A stretch of 64,000 nucleotides of DNA from Metaclostridioides mangenotii (lineage in GTDB: Bacteria; Bacillota; Clostridia; Peptostreptococcales; Peptostreptococcaceae): positions 434,001 to 498,000 of the forward strand of contig NZ_JAHLOF010000001.1 in NCBI RefSeq assembly GCF_018917235.1, in the 5' to 3' direction. Below are positions 1 through 8,617 of the stretch, in pieces. Numbering within the stretch: position 1 is the stretch's first letter; every line of letters begins with the position of its first letter. The notes beneath the pieces were generated by a model. The model did no database searches. It saw only the letters and a list, made by a program, of their open reading frames with translations, and had not been told where the DNA came from. Position numbers and translations under genes: made by a program.

Positions 1-214
1 TTGCGTCTTTAGATAATAAATATCCTCCCTGTGCCCCTCTAACACTACTTACTAAATCAGCCTTTTTTAGTGCAGAAAATATTTGCTCTAGATACTGCAT
101 AGATATATTCTGCCTGTTAGCTATTAGCTTTAGAGGTACAGGTCCTTTGTCTTGCTTAAGTGCCAACACAAACATAGCCTTTAGACCATATCTACCCTTT
201 GTCGATAGCTTCAT
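1..214 (-). CDS. Rrf2-family transcriptional regulator (IscR/CymR-like), 5' part only
   Basis: The first 71 codons are present, starting [19 protein letters not shown], and the rest lies beyond the left edge. This N-terminus is typical of the Rrf2 winged-helix family, and the DNA-reading helix region ([19 protein letters not shown]) and the following wing (GAQGGYLLS) are visible. The start at 214 is chosen because AGAGGTG precedes it by a few bases. In Firmicutes a cymR/iscR gene commonly sits between rarA and iscS, which fits this place. Members sense Fe-S cluster status or cysteine supply. The cluster-binding cysteines of IscR would lie outside the window, so IscR and CymR types cannot be told apart. 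Confidence 0.9.
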   Translation of the reverse strand, partial: MKLSTKGRYGLKAMFVLALKQDKGPVPLKLIANRQNISMQYLEQIFSALKKADLVSSVRGAQGGYLLSKDA

Positions 215-246
215 ATTTCATCACCTCTGTATTATGAAAACTAATT

Positions 247-263
247 CATACTAAAATGGTATG
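247..263. promoter_or_regulatory. Inverted repeat upstream of the Rrf2 regulator gene
   Basis: The sequence CATACTAAAATGGTATG has 5-base arms (CATAC/GTATG) and, read on the minus strand, has the form ATACY-N5-RGTAT. It lies 33 bases upstream of the regulator start. Rrf2 proteins bind short AT-rich dyads and often repress their own gene, so an autoregulatory operator is the likely role. This is inferred from position and symmetry only. Confidence 0.45.
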
Positions 264-319
264 ATTTGAATTCATCTTTATTCTATTATATCCTAGTAAC
301 TTTGTCAACATTAAAAGTC

Positions 320-1573
320 TCAATTTTTATTCAAAAAATCTAAATAGTTTTTTATTGATTTCTCAGTTTTATTTTCCTGTGGTATATAGTAAATACTATC
401 TTTAATATTATCTGGTAAATACTGCTGCTTCACATACTGATTTTTGTAGTCATGTGGGTATTTATACGTCTCTCCTTCATTTTTCAAATACTTACCTGAT
501 CCTTTCAGGTATGGTGGAATATCACCAACATAGTCATTGTCTAATTCTTGTAGGGCTTTATTAATTGACATATAACCCGAGTTTGATTTCGGTGATGTAG
601 CAAGAAGTACAGTAGCCTGCGCCAGAGGTATTCTTGCCTCTGGAAATCCAAGTTGCATTGCAGAATCAACACATGCCTTAACAACTACTATAGCGTTTGG
701 ATAAGCTAGTCCTATATCCTCACAGGCAATAACTAAAAGTCTTCTGCAAATACTTACAAGATCTCCACCTTTGACTAGTCTAGCTAGATAGTGAACAGAT
801 GCTTGTGGATCACTACCCCTAATTGATTTCTGAAATGCACTTAAAATATCGTAATGACTATCTCCATCTCTATCATAGTTTAAACTTTTGTTTAAACTAG
901 ATTTTTTTACTGCCTCTAAGTCAACTTTTACAATATTATCATTATTTGGTTTTGTTGAATAAACGGTAACTTCTAAAGTATTTAATGCTATTCTCATATC
1001 TCCATCGCATATATCTGATATACTCTCCAAAGCTTCATCAGTGTATTCTATTTTCATATAACTCTCATCTTTTAGTATCTGAGTTGCCCTTTTTAGTCCT
1101 CTCTGTATTTCTTCCTTTTCTATAGGTTTAAATTCAAATACTGTTGATCTACTTATTAAAGCTTTATACACATAATGATATGGATTCTCCGTTGTGCTTG
1201 CAATAAGGGTTATTTGGCCATTTTCGATAAACTCTAATATAGATTGCTGTTGTTTTTTATTAAAACTTTGTATCTCGTCTATATAAAGTAAAATGCCATT
1301 TGTATTTTCTATCTCATCTAACTTAGATATTATCTTCTTAATATCTTCAAGTGAGGAGTTTGTAGCGTTAATCTTATAAAACCCCTTATTGCTTTTTTTT
1401 GCAATAATTTCAGACACTGTAGTTTTACCAACTCCAGGAGGTCCATAAAAAATCATATTAGGTAAAAATCCGGACTCTAAAATTTTAGTCAGTACTTTTC
1501 CTTCTCCAATTATATGTCTTTGACCTACTACTTCATCCAATGTATTCGGTCTAATTTTATCGGCTAAAGGCAT
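320..1573 (-). CDS. rarA: Replication-associated recombination protein A, AAA+ ATPase
   Basis: RarA (MgsA, YrvN) is an AAA+ ATPase related to clamp-loader subunits that acts at stalled replication forks. The protein begins MPLADKIRPNTLDEVVGQ. It has Walker A GPPGVGKTT near residue 48, a Walker B region (LLYIDEIQSFN), a sensor-1 region (ASTTENPYH), and a C-terminal oligomerisation domain with IACEDIGLAYP. The length of about 417 residues is normal for the family. An ATG three codons upstream (1582) overlaps the GGAG ribosome site, so the ATG at 1573, nine bases after GGAG, is preferred. The neighbour is an Rrf2 regulator, as in Bacillus subtilis. Confidence 0.95.
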   Translation of the reverse strand: MPLADKIRPNTLDEVVGQRHIIGEGKVLTKILESGFLPNMIFYGPPGVGKTTVSEIIAKKSNKGFYKINATNSSLEDIKKIISKLDEIENTNGILLYIDEIQSFNKKQQQSILEFIENGQITLIASTTENPYHYVYKALISRSTVFEFKPIEKEEIQRGLKRATQILKDESYMKIEYTDEALESISDICDGDMRIALNTLEVTVYSTKPNNDNIVKVDLEAVKKSSLNKSLNYDRDGDSHYDILSAFQKSIRGSDPQASVHYLARLVKGGDLVSICRRLLVIACEDIGLAYPNAIVVVKACVDSAMQLGFPEARIPLAQATVLLATSPKSNSGYMSINKALQELDNDYVGDIPPYLKGSGKYLKNEGETYKYPHDYKNQYVKQQYLPDNIKDSIYYIPQENKTEKSIKNYLDFLNKN

Positions 1574-1661
1574 AAATACCATCTCCTCTACTTAAAATTT
1601 ATTTATTGTAATTGTACTTATATAATACATTATATTATATATATTTGTTTCAATTATATTA

Positions 1662-1692
1662 AAAAAGGTATCTATTATATAGATACCTTTTT
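1662..1692 (-). terminator. Rho-independent terminator after codY
   Basis: There is a 13-base perfect stem (AAAAAGGTATCTA/TAGATACCTTTTT) with a 5-base loop. On the minus strand it is followed by a T-rich tail and starts 11 bases after the codY stop. Confidence 0.85.
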
Positions 1693-1703
1693 AATGTTTA
1701 TAA

Positions 1704-2489
1704 TTATTGTTCATTTTTTAGCTTTTTAAGTTCTTCTATAAGCTTATCATTAAGAACCTTAATGTGAGTACCTTTCATACCTAGAGATCTTGATTCTATC
1801 ACTCCAGCACTCTCAAATTTTCTTAGCGCATTTACTATTACCGATCTAGTTATTCCAACTCTATCTGCAATTTTGCTTGCTACTAATAATCCTTCTCTTC
1901 CATCTAACTCTTCGAATATATGCTCAACGGCTTCTAATTCTGAGTATGACAACGTTCCTATAGCCATTTGAACTACTGCTTTCTTTCTCATTTCTTCTTC
2001 TAGCTCTTCACCGATCGCTCTAAGAATCTCTAGTCCTACAACAGTTGCACTGTATTCTGATACAACTAAATCGTCATCGTTGTATAACTCATTGTATCTT
2101 GAAAGAACTAACGTACCTAATCTTTGACCACTTCCTAGTATTGGTACTACAGTAGAGTATTTGTGTACTCTATTATGTTCTAACGGGAAAATCTTTAATA
2201 AAACATCACCTGTTATGTTTTCTTGAGTTTCTGTTACAGACAACAAGTTTTCAGTATACTCATCTGGGAATTTTTTTTGTTTAGTTGCTTCATCTTCGAT
2301 TACTGAGCTATCCTCAGCATCGTTAAGATAAAGACCAAGCACCTTCCCTTTCGCACTTACCACGTAAACATTTGAGCTAAGCACCTCTCCTAATGCTCTT
2401 GAAAGTAAATCGAAAGATACACTGCTACCGCCACTTGTCTGTAAAATTTTATTAATCTTTCTCGTCTTTTGTAGAACCTCACTTGCCAT
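1704..2489 (-). CDS. codY: GTP- and branched-chain-amino-acid-sensing global repressor CodY
   Basis: CodY represses nutrient-acquisition and amino acid genes when isoleucine, leucine or valine and GTP are plentiful. The 261-residue protein has the family's usual length. It has an N-terminal GAF sensor domain (residues 1 to about 155, with the conserved start [13 protein letters not shown] helix) and a C-terminal winged helix (about 205-250) containing [34 protein letters not shown], split here as [13 protein letters not shown] and [13 protein letters not shown]. It has its own promoter and terminator. Its ligand matters for this window, because four brnQ transporters and a leucine-fermentation operon lie 10-28 kb away and one brnQ promoter carries a CodY-like box. 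Confidence 0.97.
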   Translation of the reverse strand: MASEVLQKTRKINKILQTSGGSSVSFDLLSRALGEVLSSNVYVVSAKGKVLGLYLNDAEDSSVIEDEATKQKKFPDEYTENLLSVTETQENITGDVLLKIFPLEHNRVHKYSTVVPILGSGQRLGTLVLSRYNELYNDDDLVVSEYSATVVGLEILRAIGEELEEEMRKKAVVQMAIGTLSYSELEAVEHIFEELDGREGLLVASKIADRVGITRSVIVNALRKFESAGVIESRSLGMKGTHIKVLNDKLIEELKKLKNEQ

Positions 2490-2582
2490 CTAATCATCTC
2501 CTCATGAAATCTAGACCATTTATTTACCTTTATTATTTTCATATTTTAAGCTGAAATTCAGCATTTTATCTGTACACTTGAA

Positions 2583-2611
2583 AGATTATCATATATTATA
2601 TATTTTTTCAA
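2583..2611 (-). promoter_or_regulatory. SigA-type promoter of codY
   Basis: On the minus strand TTGAAA (2606-2611) and TAATCT (2583-2588) are 17 bases apart, with a TG just before the -10. The codY start codon is about 90 bases downstream. A small GCTGAA/TTCAGC dyad (about 2551-2563) lies in the leader. Confidence 0.6.
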
Positions 2612-2658
2612 GCAAAATTTTTCATTTTTTAAAATTTTCAATCTTTTACATCACTTTA

Positions 2659-4743
2659 TTATTTTTCATCTTCTGAAACTATCTTTTCAGCTTTACATTC
2701 TTTATTAGAACATACTATCTTTGTCTCAGATTTTGTAACCTTTTCAACCATATATGATCCACATACCTCACATATATCTCCTGTAGGTTTGTTCCAAGAA
2801 ACAAAGTCACAATCTGGATATCCAGTACAACCATAAAACGCTTTACCTTTTCTCGATTTTCTAAGAATTATATCTCCATCCTTACATTTTGGACATTTAA
2901 CCCCTATTTTGTTAACAAGAGGTCTTGAAGTTTTACACTCTGGATAATTTTTACACGCAATAAATTTACCAAATCTCCCATATTTTATAACCATGTTTGA
3001 ACCACAGTTTTCACATATTTCATCTGTTTCTTCGTCCATATTAACCTTTTCTATATTTTCGATAGCCTCTTCGATAGCTTCTTTAAGTGGAGCATATGAT
3101 TCAGAAACAACTTCTCTCCATTCAGTTTTACCTTCTTCTATAATATCTAGCTTGCTTTCCATGTCTGCAGTATAATCTACATCGATAAATTTTTGGAAAT
3201 TATTTTCCAATATATCAGTTACTATTATGCCTAACTCAGTAGGATGTAAGCTAGTACCTTGTTTCTCAACGTATTCTCTGTTGAGTATAGTTGCTATTGT
3301 AGGTGCATAAGTACTTGGTCTACCTATTCCTTGCTCCTCAAGTGTCTTAACAAGGCTCGCCTCTGTATATCTTGCAGGAGGTTGTGTGAAATGTTGCTCT
3401 GGTAACACTTCATCTACGCTTAGCTTTTCACCTTCACTGATACTTGGAAGAATTCTATCTTCTCTGTCAGAGAAATTGTATATTTTAGTGTAACCGTCAA
3501 ACTTCATTTTTGAGCCAGTAGCTTTAAACACTATATTGTCTATTTTACATTCAACATTTAAGATGTCAAAAACAGAATCTTCCATTTGGCTAGCTACGAA
3601 TCTTCTCCATATTAGATTGTAAAGTTTATATTGATCCTTAGTAAGTGAATCTTTTACACTGTCAGGTGTTCTTTCTACAGATGTAGGTCTGATTGCCTCA
3701 TGAGCATCTTGAACCTTCTTGCCTTCTTTTGAATCTTTAGATTTTTCTATTTTTTTATAATAGTTTTCACCTAAATTGTCAAGTATATAGTCCATTGCTT
3801 TACCTTTAGCTTCATCAGAGACTCTCTTGGAATCAGTTCTGATGTATGATATAAGACCTACAGTTCCTTCGCCCTTTATATCAATACCTTCGTAAAGCTC
3901 CTGTGCTATCATCATTGTCTTTTTAGTTGTAAAGGAAAGCTTATTTACACCTTCTTGTTGCAACATACTTGTTGTAAATGGCTTTGGTGCAGATTTACGT
4001 CTAGACTTTGATTCTATACTAGAAACTTCAAGCTCTTTATTTTCTATAGCCTTTAAAATTTCATTTACTACTTCTTCATTTTCAAGATCCAGCTTTTCGC
4101 CTTCTTTTCCGTAGAACTTAAAGGTTATATCTTCTCCATTTTTTGTTTTTGCATTTAGTTCAATTGTCCAATATTCTTTTGGAATAAACGCTTTTATGTC
4201 TTTTTCCCTGTCACAAATAAGCTTTGTTGTAACAGACTGTACTCTACCCGCACTTAGACCTTTTCTTACTTTCTGCCAAAGAATCGGACTTATTTGATAT
4301 CCAAGCAATCTATCAAGCACCCTTCTAGCCTGTTGCGCATCTACTAGGTCTAAATCAATACTTCTAGGGTTTTTAATTGCCTTTTTTATTGCATCTTTTG
4401 TTATTTCATTAAACTCTATTCTACATTTATCTTCTTCATCTAAATTAAGTATATAAGCTAAATGCCAAGAAATAGCTTCTCCCTCTCTGTCGGGGTCAGT
4501 TGCAAGATAAACTTTTTTTGCTTTCTTTGCTTCTTTTTTTAATTCTTTTATTACATCTCCTTTTCCCCTGATATTGATATAACCAGGTTCAAAGTTATTT
4601 TCTATATCTACTCCTAATTTACTTTTAGGTAAGTCTCTAACATGTCCTACCGATGCTTTTACTGTGTAATGGCTTTTTCCTAAAAATTTTTCTATAGTCT
4701 TTGCTTTTGCAGGTGACTCAACTATAACTAGTGATTTAGCCAC
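2659..4743 (-). CDS. topA: DNA topoisomerase I (type IA)
   Basis: TopA relaxes negative supercoils by transient single-strand breakage. The protein has an N-terminal Toprim domain (LVIVESPAKAKTIEKFLG and the metal-binding DPDREGEA). The active-site tyrosine is in YIRTDS near residue 300, and there are three C-terminal four-cysteine zinc ribbons (CENCGSNM, CPKCKDGD, CEVCGSYM and partners). It has about 694 residues. The start is taken as the GTG at 4743 (reading MAKSLVIVES), with GGGGGTG seven bases upstream. An ATG at 4776 would add 11 non-conserved residues and overlap dprA. It directly follows dprA, the usual dprA-topA order. Confidence 0.95.
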   Translation of the reverse strand: MAKSLVIVESPAKAKTIEKFLGKSHYTVKASVGHVRDLPKSKLGVDIENNFEPGYINIRGKGDVIKELKKEAKKAKKVYLATDPDREGEAISWHLAYILNLDEEDKCRIEFNEITKDAIKKAIKNPRSIDLDLVDAQQARRVLDRLLGYQISPILWQKVRKGLSAGRVQSVTTKLICDREKDIKAFIPKEYWTIELNAKTKNGEDITFKFYGKEGEKLDLENEEVVNEILKAIENKELEVSSIESKSRRKSAPKPFTTSMLQQEGVNKLSFTTKKTMMIAQELYEGIDIKGEGTVGLISYIRTDSKRVSDEAKGKAMDYILDNLGENYYKKIEKSKDSKEGKKVQDAHEAIRPTSVERTPDSVKDSLTKDQYKLYNLIWRRFVASQMEDSVFDILNVECKIDNIVFKATGSKMKFDGYTKIYNFSDREDRILPSISEGEKLSVDEVLPEQHFTQPPARYTEASLVKTLEEQGIGRPSTYAPTIATILNREYVEKQGTSLHPTELGIIVTDILENNFQKFIDVDYTADMESKLDIIEEGKTEWREVVSESYAPLKEAIEEAIENIEKVNMDEETDEICENCGSNMVIKYGRFGKFIACKNYPECKTSRPLVNKIGVKCPKCKDGDIILRKSRKGKAFYGCTGYPDCDFVSWNKPTGDICEVCGSYMVEKVTKSETKIVCSNKECKAEKIVSEDEK

Positions 4744-4772
4744 AAACAAACACCCCCATCCATCTATTAAAA

Positions 4773-5897
4773 TCATACATTCATACTGTATGTCTTATTA
4801 TTCATTTCAATAATTATATCTTCAAGTAGTAACTTGTTTAAAATTATATTTACTGTCTTTATATCTATACCAGTATAATCACAAATTTTATCTATATGCA
4901 AGTTTCCTTCTTTTTTTATTAAAGATATAATACGTTTACTATCCGCATCAAAACTAAAGTTATCTATGTCAAATAAATTTTTTTGTTTAGTGTTTATTAC
5001 TTCACAAGTATTATTAGTTATGTCTATATTGTACTCTTCTAAAATATCTTCTGTACTCTCTATTAACTTTGCACCTTCTTTAATGATTTTATTACAACCC
5101 TTGCTGAGATCAGAATTTATATTACCAGGGATTGCAAATACATTTTTACCTTGTTCAAGCGCAAACTCTACAGTTATAAGCGATCCACTTTTCTTAGCAG
5201 CTTCTACAACTACTACTCCATCGCTTAGACCGCTTACAATTCTATTGCGGCAATAAAAGTTGCTCGATTTAACATATGAATCTACATTGTACTCTGACAA
5301 TAGTAGTCCACCACTTTCTATAATTTTATTCGCTAATCCAATATTTTTCTTTGGAAGTGGGTTATCTATTCCAGAACCCAAAACTGCTATAGTTTTAGAT
5401 TTTCCTTCCATACATCCTAAGTGTGAATACGAGTCAATTCCCATAGCCAAGCCGCTGACAATATTTATACCTACGTCAGACAATTGTCTACTTATCTTTT
5501 GCGCACAGATTGTACCATAGTAAGTTGGTTTTCTAGAACCTACCATGGCTATACTCATATTATTATCTATATTCTCAATATTCCCTTTATAAAACAATAC
5601 TTTTGGATTATTGTATATGTCTTTTAACTTTTTTGGATATAGTTCGTCTTTACAACATATAAAATCAACTTGTTTTTTATATAAGTTTTCCTTAAGTTGT
5701 TCTAAATATGCTCGACTTCTATATTTTACTATATTTTTTTTAATATTCAAGTTTAAATTTTCTAAATCGTATATTTCATTATCCGATAAGTCGAATAAAA
5801 CTTCCAAATCTCCTAATTTATTTTCGATCTTTTCAATAGCTATATTGCCTACACATGCTATAGATTTTAACATTAGATACATATCTCTTTTTTCCAT
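4773..5897 (-). CDS. dprA: DNA-processing protein DprA (Smf)
   Basis: DprA binds incoming single-stranded DNA and loads RecA during natural transformation. It is also kept in many non-competent clostridia. The 374-residue protein has an N-terminal helical (SAM-like) region, the Rossmann core with GSRKPTYYGT and GLAMGIDSYSH, the IPGNINSDLSKGCNKII segment, and a C-terminal winged helix (about 315-374). The start at 5897 has AGGTG five bases upstream. It lies between comM and topA in a compact minus-strand run. Confidence 0.93.
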   Translation of the reverse strand: MEKRDMYLMLKSIACVGNIAIEKIENKLGDLEVLFDLSDNEIYDLENLNLNIKKNIVKYRSRAYLEQLKENLYKKQVDFICCKDELYPKKLKDIYNNPKVLFYKGNIENIDNNMSIAMVGSRKPTYYGTICAQKISRQLSDVGINIVSGLAMGIDSYSHLGCMEGKSKTIAVLGSGIDNPLPKKNIGLANKIIESGGLLLSEYNVDSYVKSSNFYCRNRIVSGLSDGVVVVEAAKKSGSLITVEFALEQGKNVFAIPGNINSDLSKGCNKIIKEGAKLIESTEDILEEYNIDITNNTCEVINTKQKNLFDIDNFSFDADSKRIISLIKKEGNLHIDKICDYTGIDIKTVNIILNKLLLEDIIIEMNNKTYSMNV

Positions 5898-5916
5898 TTT
5901 TCACCTCATAAAATTA

Positions 5917-7458
5917 TTATTTAAAATAATTATAAAAGGCTTTCCTAAACGAAAAAGCCTCTATTACATTATCTTGACTAATGTTTTCTCTACTTTCTAA
6001 ATCAGCAATAGTCCTAGACATCTTTAATAATTTAGTATAACTCCTATTACTCAAATTGTATTTTTTAAAAATAGACTTAATTACGACTTCGGCATCTCTA
6101 TCCAATTTACAGTATTTATTTAAAAGTGATGATTTGATTTCACTGTTAGTTTTTAATTCAGTGCCTCTAAATCGAATTTCTTGAATTTTTCTGGCTTTAT
6201 TTACTCTAACTTTAATATCATCTGAACTTTCAGATTTTCTAATGTCACTAAAATCTTCAAAGGAAACTTGGTTTACCTCAGCAAAAATATCAAACCTATC
6301 TAAAAGAGGGCCAGAAACTCTTGAATGATATCTATCAACCTCGTATTTTCTGCATCTGCATTCTGTATTTGACATATAGTAACCACAAGGACAAGGATTC
6401 ATTGCTGCTACTAAAAGCACATTACAAGGATATCTAACGTTGTTTTTAAGTCTAGATATATTTATGTATTTGTCTTCTATGGGCTGCCTTAAAGTCTCTA
6501 ATATCCTCTTGTCAAATTCGGCTAATTCATCAAGAAATAGAACTCCTCTATGCGCCAATGTAACTTCTCCTGGCCTTGCATCGTTTCCACCGCCCACCAA
6601 TGCTTGTTTTGTTGCTGTGTGATGAGGAGATCTAAATGGCCTTTTATCTACTATTCCTTTATCTTGATCTATCATACCTAGGACACTGTAAATTTTGCTC
6701 ACTTCTATCATTTCATCCTTTGTAATGTCAGGCAATATCGTCCTTATTCTTTTTGCTAGCATTGTTTTTCCAGAGCCAGGTGGGCCTATCATAAGCATAT
6801 TATGATTTCCAGAAGCACATATTTCTGCACATCTCTTAATAAAGTGATTTCCTTTTATATCCGAGAAATCTTCTTCATACGTATTCTTATTTTGATGTGG
6901 TATCGTTGGATAGTCTGACCAACTTGTTTTTCGTTTCTTGCTTCTATGTAAATTGTTTAATACCTCTACACACTCGTTTAGGTCATTTACAGGGATAATA
7001 TTAATACCATCAATAAAAGTACTTTCTCTATAATTTCCTGCGGGGATAAAAACCCTTTTAATACAGTATTTTCTCATTCCAAGTATCATAGGCAGTATCC
7101 CTCTTACTTTTTTTATACTCCCATCTAATGATATTTCTCCCACAAATAAACTTTCCTCTATATCATTACTCGTTATGTGTATTTCTCTTCTAAGTATACC
7201 AATGCATATTGATAGATCTAAAAACACACCTTCTTTCTTTAGATCAGCCGGTGACAGATTTACGACTATTCTAGAACTCGGAAACTTATAGCCGCTATTT
7301 ATAATGGCTGACTTTACCCTCTCTCTAGATTCTTTTATTTCTGTACTTGGAAGACCAACAATATGAAAACTTGGAATTCCATTGCTTATATCAACCTCTA
7401 CCTTTACTAAAAAGCTCTCTATCCCAATCAAATTACTCGAATTTACAATACTTAACAT
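5917..7458 (-). CDS. comM: YifB/ComM-family Mg-chelatase-like AAA+ ATPase
   Basis: ComM (YifB) is a hexameric AAA+ helicase that promotes branch migration during integration of transforming DNA. The N-terminal Lon-protease-like fold (MLSIVNSSNLIGIESFLVKV, with NLSPADLKKEG) is followed by the AAA+ core with Walker A GPPGSGKTM, Walker B VLFLDELAEF, and the cysteine-bearing insert MNPCPCGYY. A C-terminal Mg-chelatase domain follows. The ATG at 7458, six bases after GAGGAG, fits best. The ATG at 7494 would overlap the end of yraN. The gene is in tandem with dprA. Confidence 0.92.
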   Translation of the reverse strand: MLSIVNSSNLIGIESFLVKVEVDISNGIPSFHIVGLPSTEIKESRERVKSAIINSGYKFPSSRIVVNLSPADLKKEGVFLDLSICIGILRREIHITSNDIEESLFVGEISLDGSIKKVRGILPMILGMRKYCIKRVFIPAGNYRESTFIDGINIIPVNDLNECVEVLNNLHRSKKRKTSWSDYPTIPHQNKNTYEEDFSDIKGNHFIKRCAEICASGNHNMLMIGPPGSGKTMLAKRIRTILPDITKDEMIEVSKIYSVLGMIDQDKGIVDKRPFRSPHHTATKQALVGGGNDARPGEVTLAHRGVLFLDELAEFDKRILETLRQPIEDKYINISRLKNNVRYPCNVLLVAAMNPCPCGYYMSNTECRCRKYEVDRYHSRVSGPLLDRFDIFAEVNQVSFEDFSDIRKSESSDDIKVRVNKARKIQEIRFRGTELKTNSEIKSSLLNKYCKLDRDAEVVIKSIFKKYNLSNRSYTKLLKMSRTIADLESRENISQDNVIEAFSFRKAFYNYFK

Positions 7459-7483
7459 AGGCATCTCCTCATAATTATTAAAA

Positions 7484-7849
7484 TTAAAATGCATTAATTA
7501 TATGTCTTAGCTTAGTTTCAATTAAAAAGACTTCAATTACATCAAATCTAACTGGTACATCGGAAAGATTTTTAATTTTAATATAGAATTGAGCTAATTG
7601 TATGATCCTTCTTCTTTTTTTTAAATCGACTGACTCTGACGGGTAACCGAATTTTAGACTAGTCCTAGATTTAACCTCGACAAAGACCAACTGACCATCA
7701 ATCTTTGCAATTATATCTATCTCCCCGAATTTATTTGAAAAGTTTTTTTCAAGTATATCTGCACCATTATTAATTAGATATTCATTTGCAACATCCTCTC
7801 CAAAGTTACCTTTCTCTTTGTTTAAAGCTCTACTTTTCACTCTACTCAT
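7484..7849 (-). CDS. yraN: YraN/UPF0102 family endonuclease-like protein
   Basis: This is a 121-residue protein with the restriction-endonuclease-like fold signature: KGNFGEDVANEYL, then FGEIDIIAK, then VFVEVKSRTS, giving the E-x(n)-D-x(n)-ExK pattern of metal-dependent nucleases. The cellular role of UPF0102 proteins is still unsettled. The gene sits in its usual place beside comM, dprA and topA and is probably cotranscribed with comM. Confidence 0.9.
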   Translation of the reverse strand: MSRVKSRALNKEKGNFGEDVANEYLINNGADILEKNFSNKFGEIDIIAKIDGQLVFVEVKSRTSLKFGYPSESVDLKKRRRIIQLAQFYIKIKNLSDVPVRFDVIEVFLIETKLRHIINAF

Positions 7850-8302
7850 CTCCGATTCATAATATTTTTACTTTAATTATCGTCATCACTTGTAGTAAGT
7901 ATTCAGCTTCACTTAAGAGATTTATATTTATTTATAGACCTAAGGCAATATTGCTGTAATCTTCTGGCTTTGCCCTGCAGTTTTACTATTTGTTGATGCT
8001 TATCAAATGAATTTTCACAAATTGCAATTGTAGTTGATAGATACGGAGAATATAAAGGTAGTTTAGAAAAATATTAGATATTCAAGATATTATATTTAGT
8101 CTAGACCAAAAAAGAAGCAATTAGCCTTTTATAGGAAAATAACTTGGATATTTTGTAAGAAATTAAATTATATCTAAATAATAAGAATTTAGTATATAAT
8201 AAATCAAAAGCGTAAACCGAATCATAAAGATTCTGTTTACGCTTTTTTATGTCTAATCTTGTTTATTAAAGTAATTTCTATACAAATTATGTCTATACAT
8301 CG
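7850..8302. other. Intergenic stretch without a convincing gene
   Basis: I see no gene with a start codon and ribosome site here. A block around 7,945-8,000 is noticeably richer in G and C than its flanks. On the minus strand, codons from about 8,090 down to the TGA near 7,918 stay open (containing KLQGKARRLQQYCLRS) but lack a start. A decayed gene or an RNA element are both possible. The strong terminator at 8206-8248 closes this stretch on the right. Confidence 0.4.
8206..8248 (-). terminator. Rho-independent terminator after the 79-residue protein gene
   Basis: The stem AAAAGCGTAAAC/GTTTACGCTTTT, with inner GAATC/GATTC pairing, is flanked by A and T runs and could work in both directions. 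It lies 55 bases after the stop of the gene at 8303. Confidence 0.85.
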
Positions 8303-8542
8303 TTAGTCATTTATTTTTGAACTTAGTTCTTCAGCTAATTCTTTAGCCTGGGATAATTGTTTTTCAATAACATCGGCTAATTCCTGCTGCCATTCGACGC
8401 ATTTGTCTTTGTACTCTAAAGGCAATGATCTATCAACAATATATCTGTCAATACAATCTTCTGCCTTTATTACCATCTCTTTCCTATCTGTTACAAAAGT
8501 CTTTAATTCGTTTAAGGCTTCTTTATAAGATTTTTCATTCAT
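8303..8542 (-). CDS. Small helical protein of unknown function
   Basis: This is a 79-residue protein that I do not recognise. It is charged (pI probably acidic), with no membrane segment, and its composition (KEALNELKTF, ELADVIEKQLSQAKELAEEL) suggests two or three amphipathic helices, possibly a coiled coil. GAGGAGG lies a proper distance before the ATG, and a strong terminator follows, so it is very probably a real single-gene unit. Nothing around it indicates a role. Confidence 0.7.
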   Translation of the reverse strand: MNEKSYKEALNELKTFVTDRKEMVIKAEDCIDRYIVDRSLPLEYKDKCVEWQQELADVIEKQLSQAKELAEELSSKIND

Positions 8543-8617
8543 ACAAATACCTCCTCAAAAATAACAACTAAAATATATTAGTTATAATACTATTATACTA
8601 AATAATATTATTTTGTT

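Noticed and set aside
2621..2646. AAAATTTTCAATC near the codY promoter as a CodY autoregulatory site
   Set aside because: About five of 15 positions differ from the consensus, no better than expected in AT-rich DNA.
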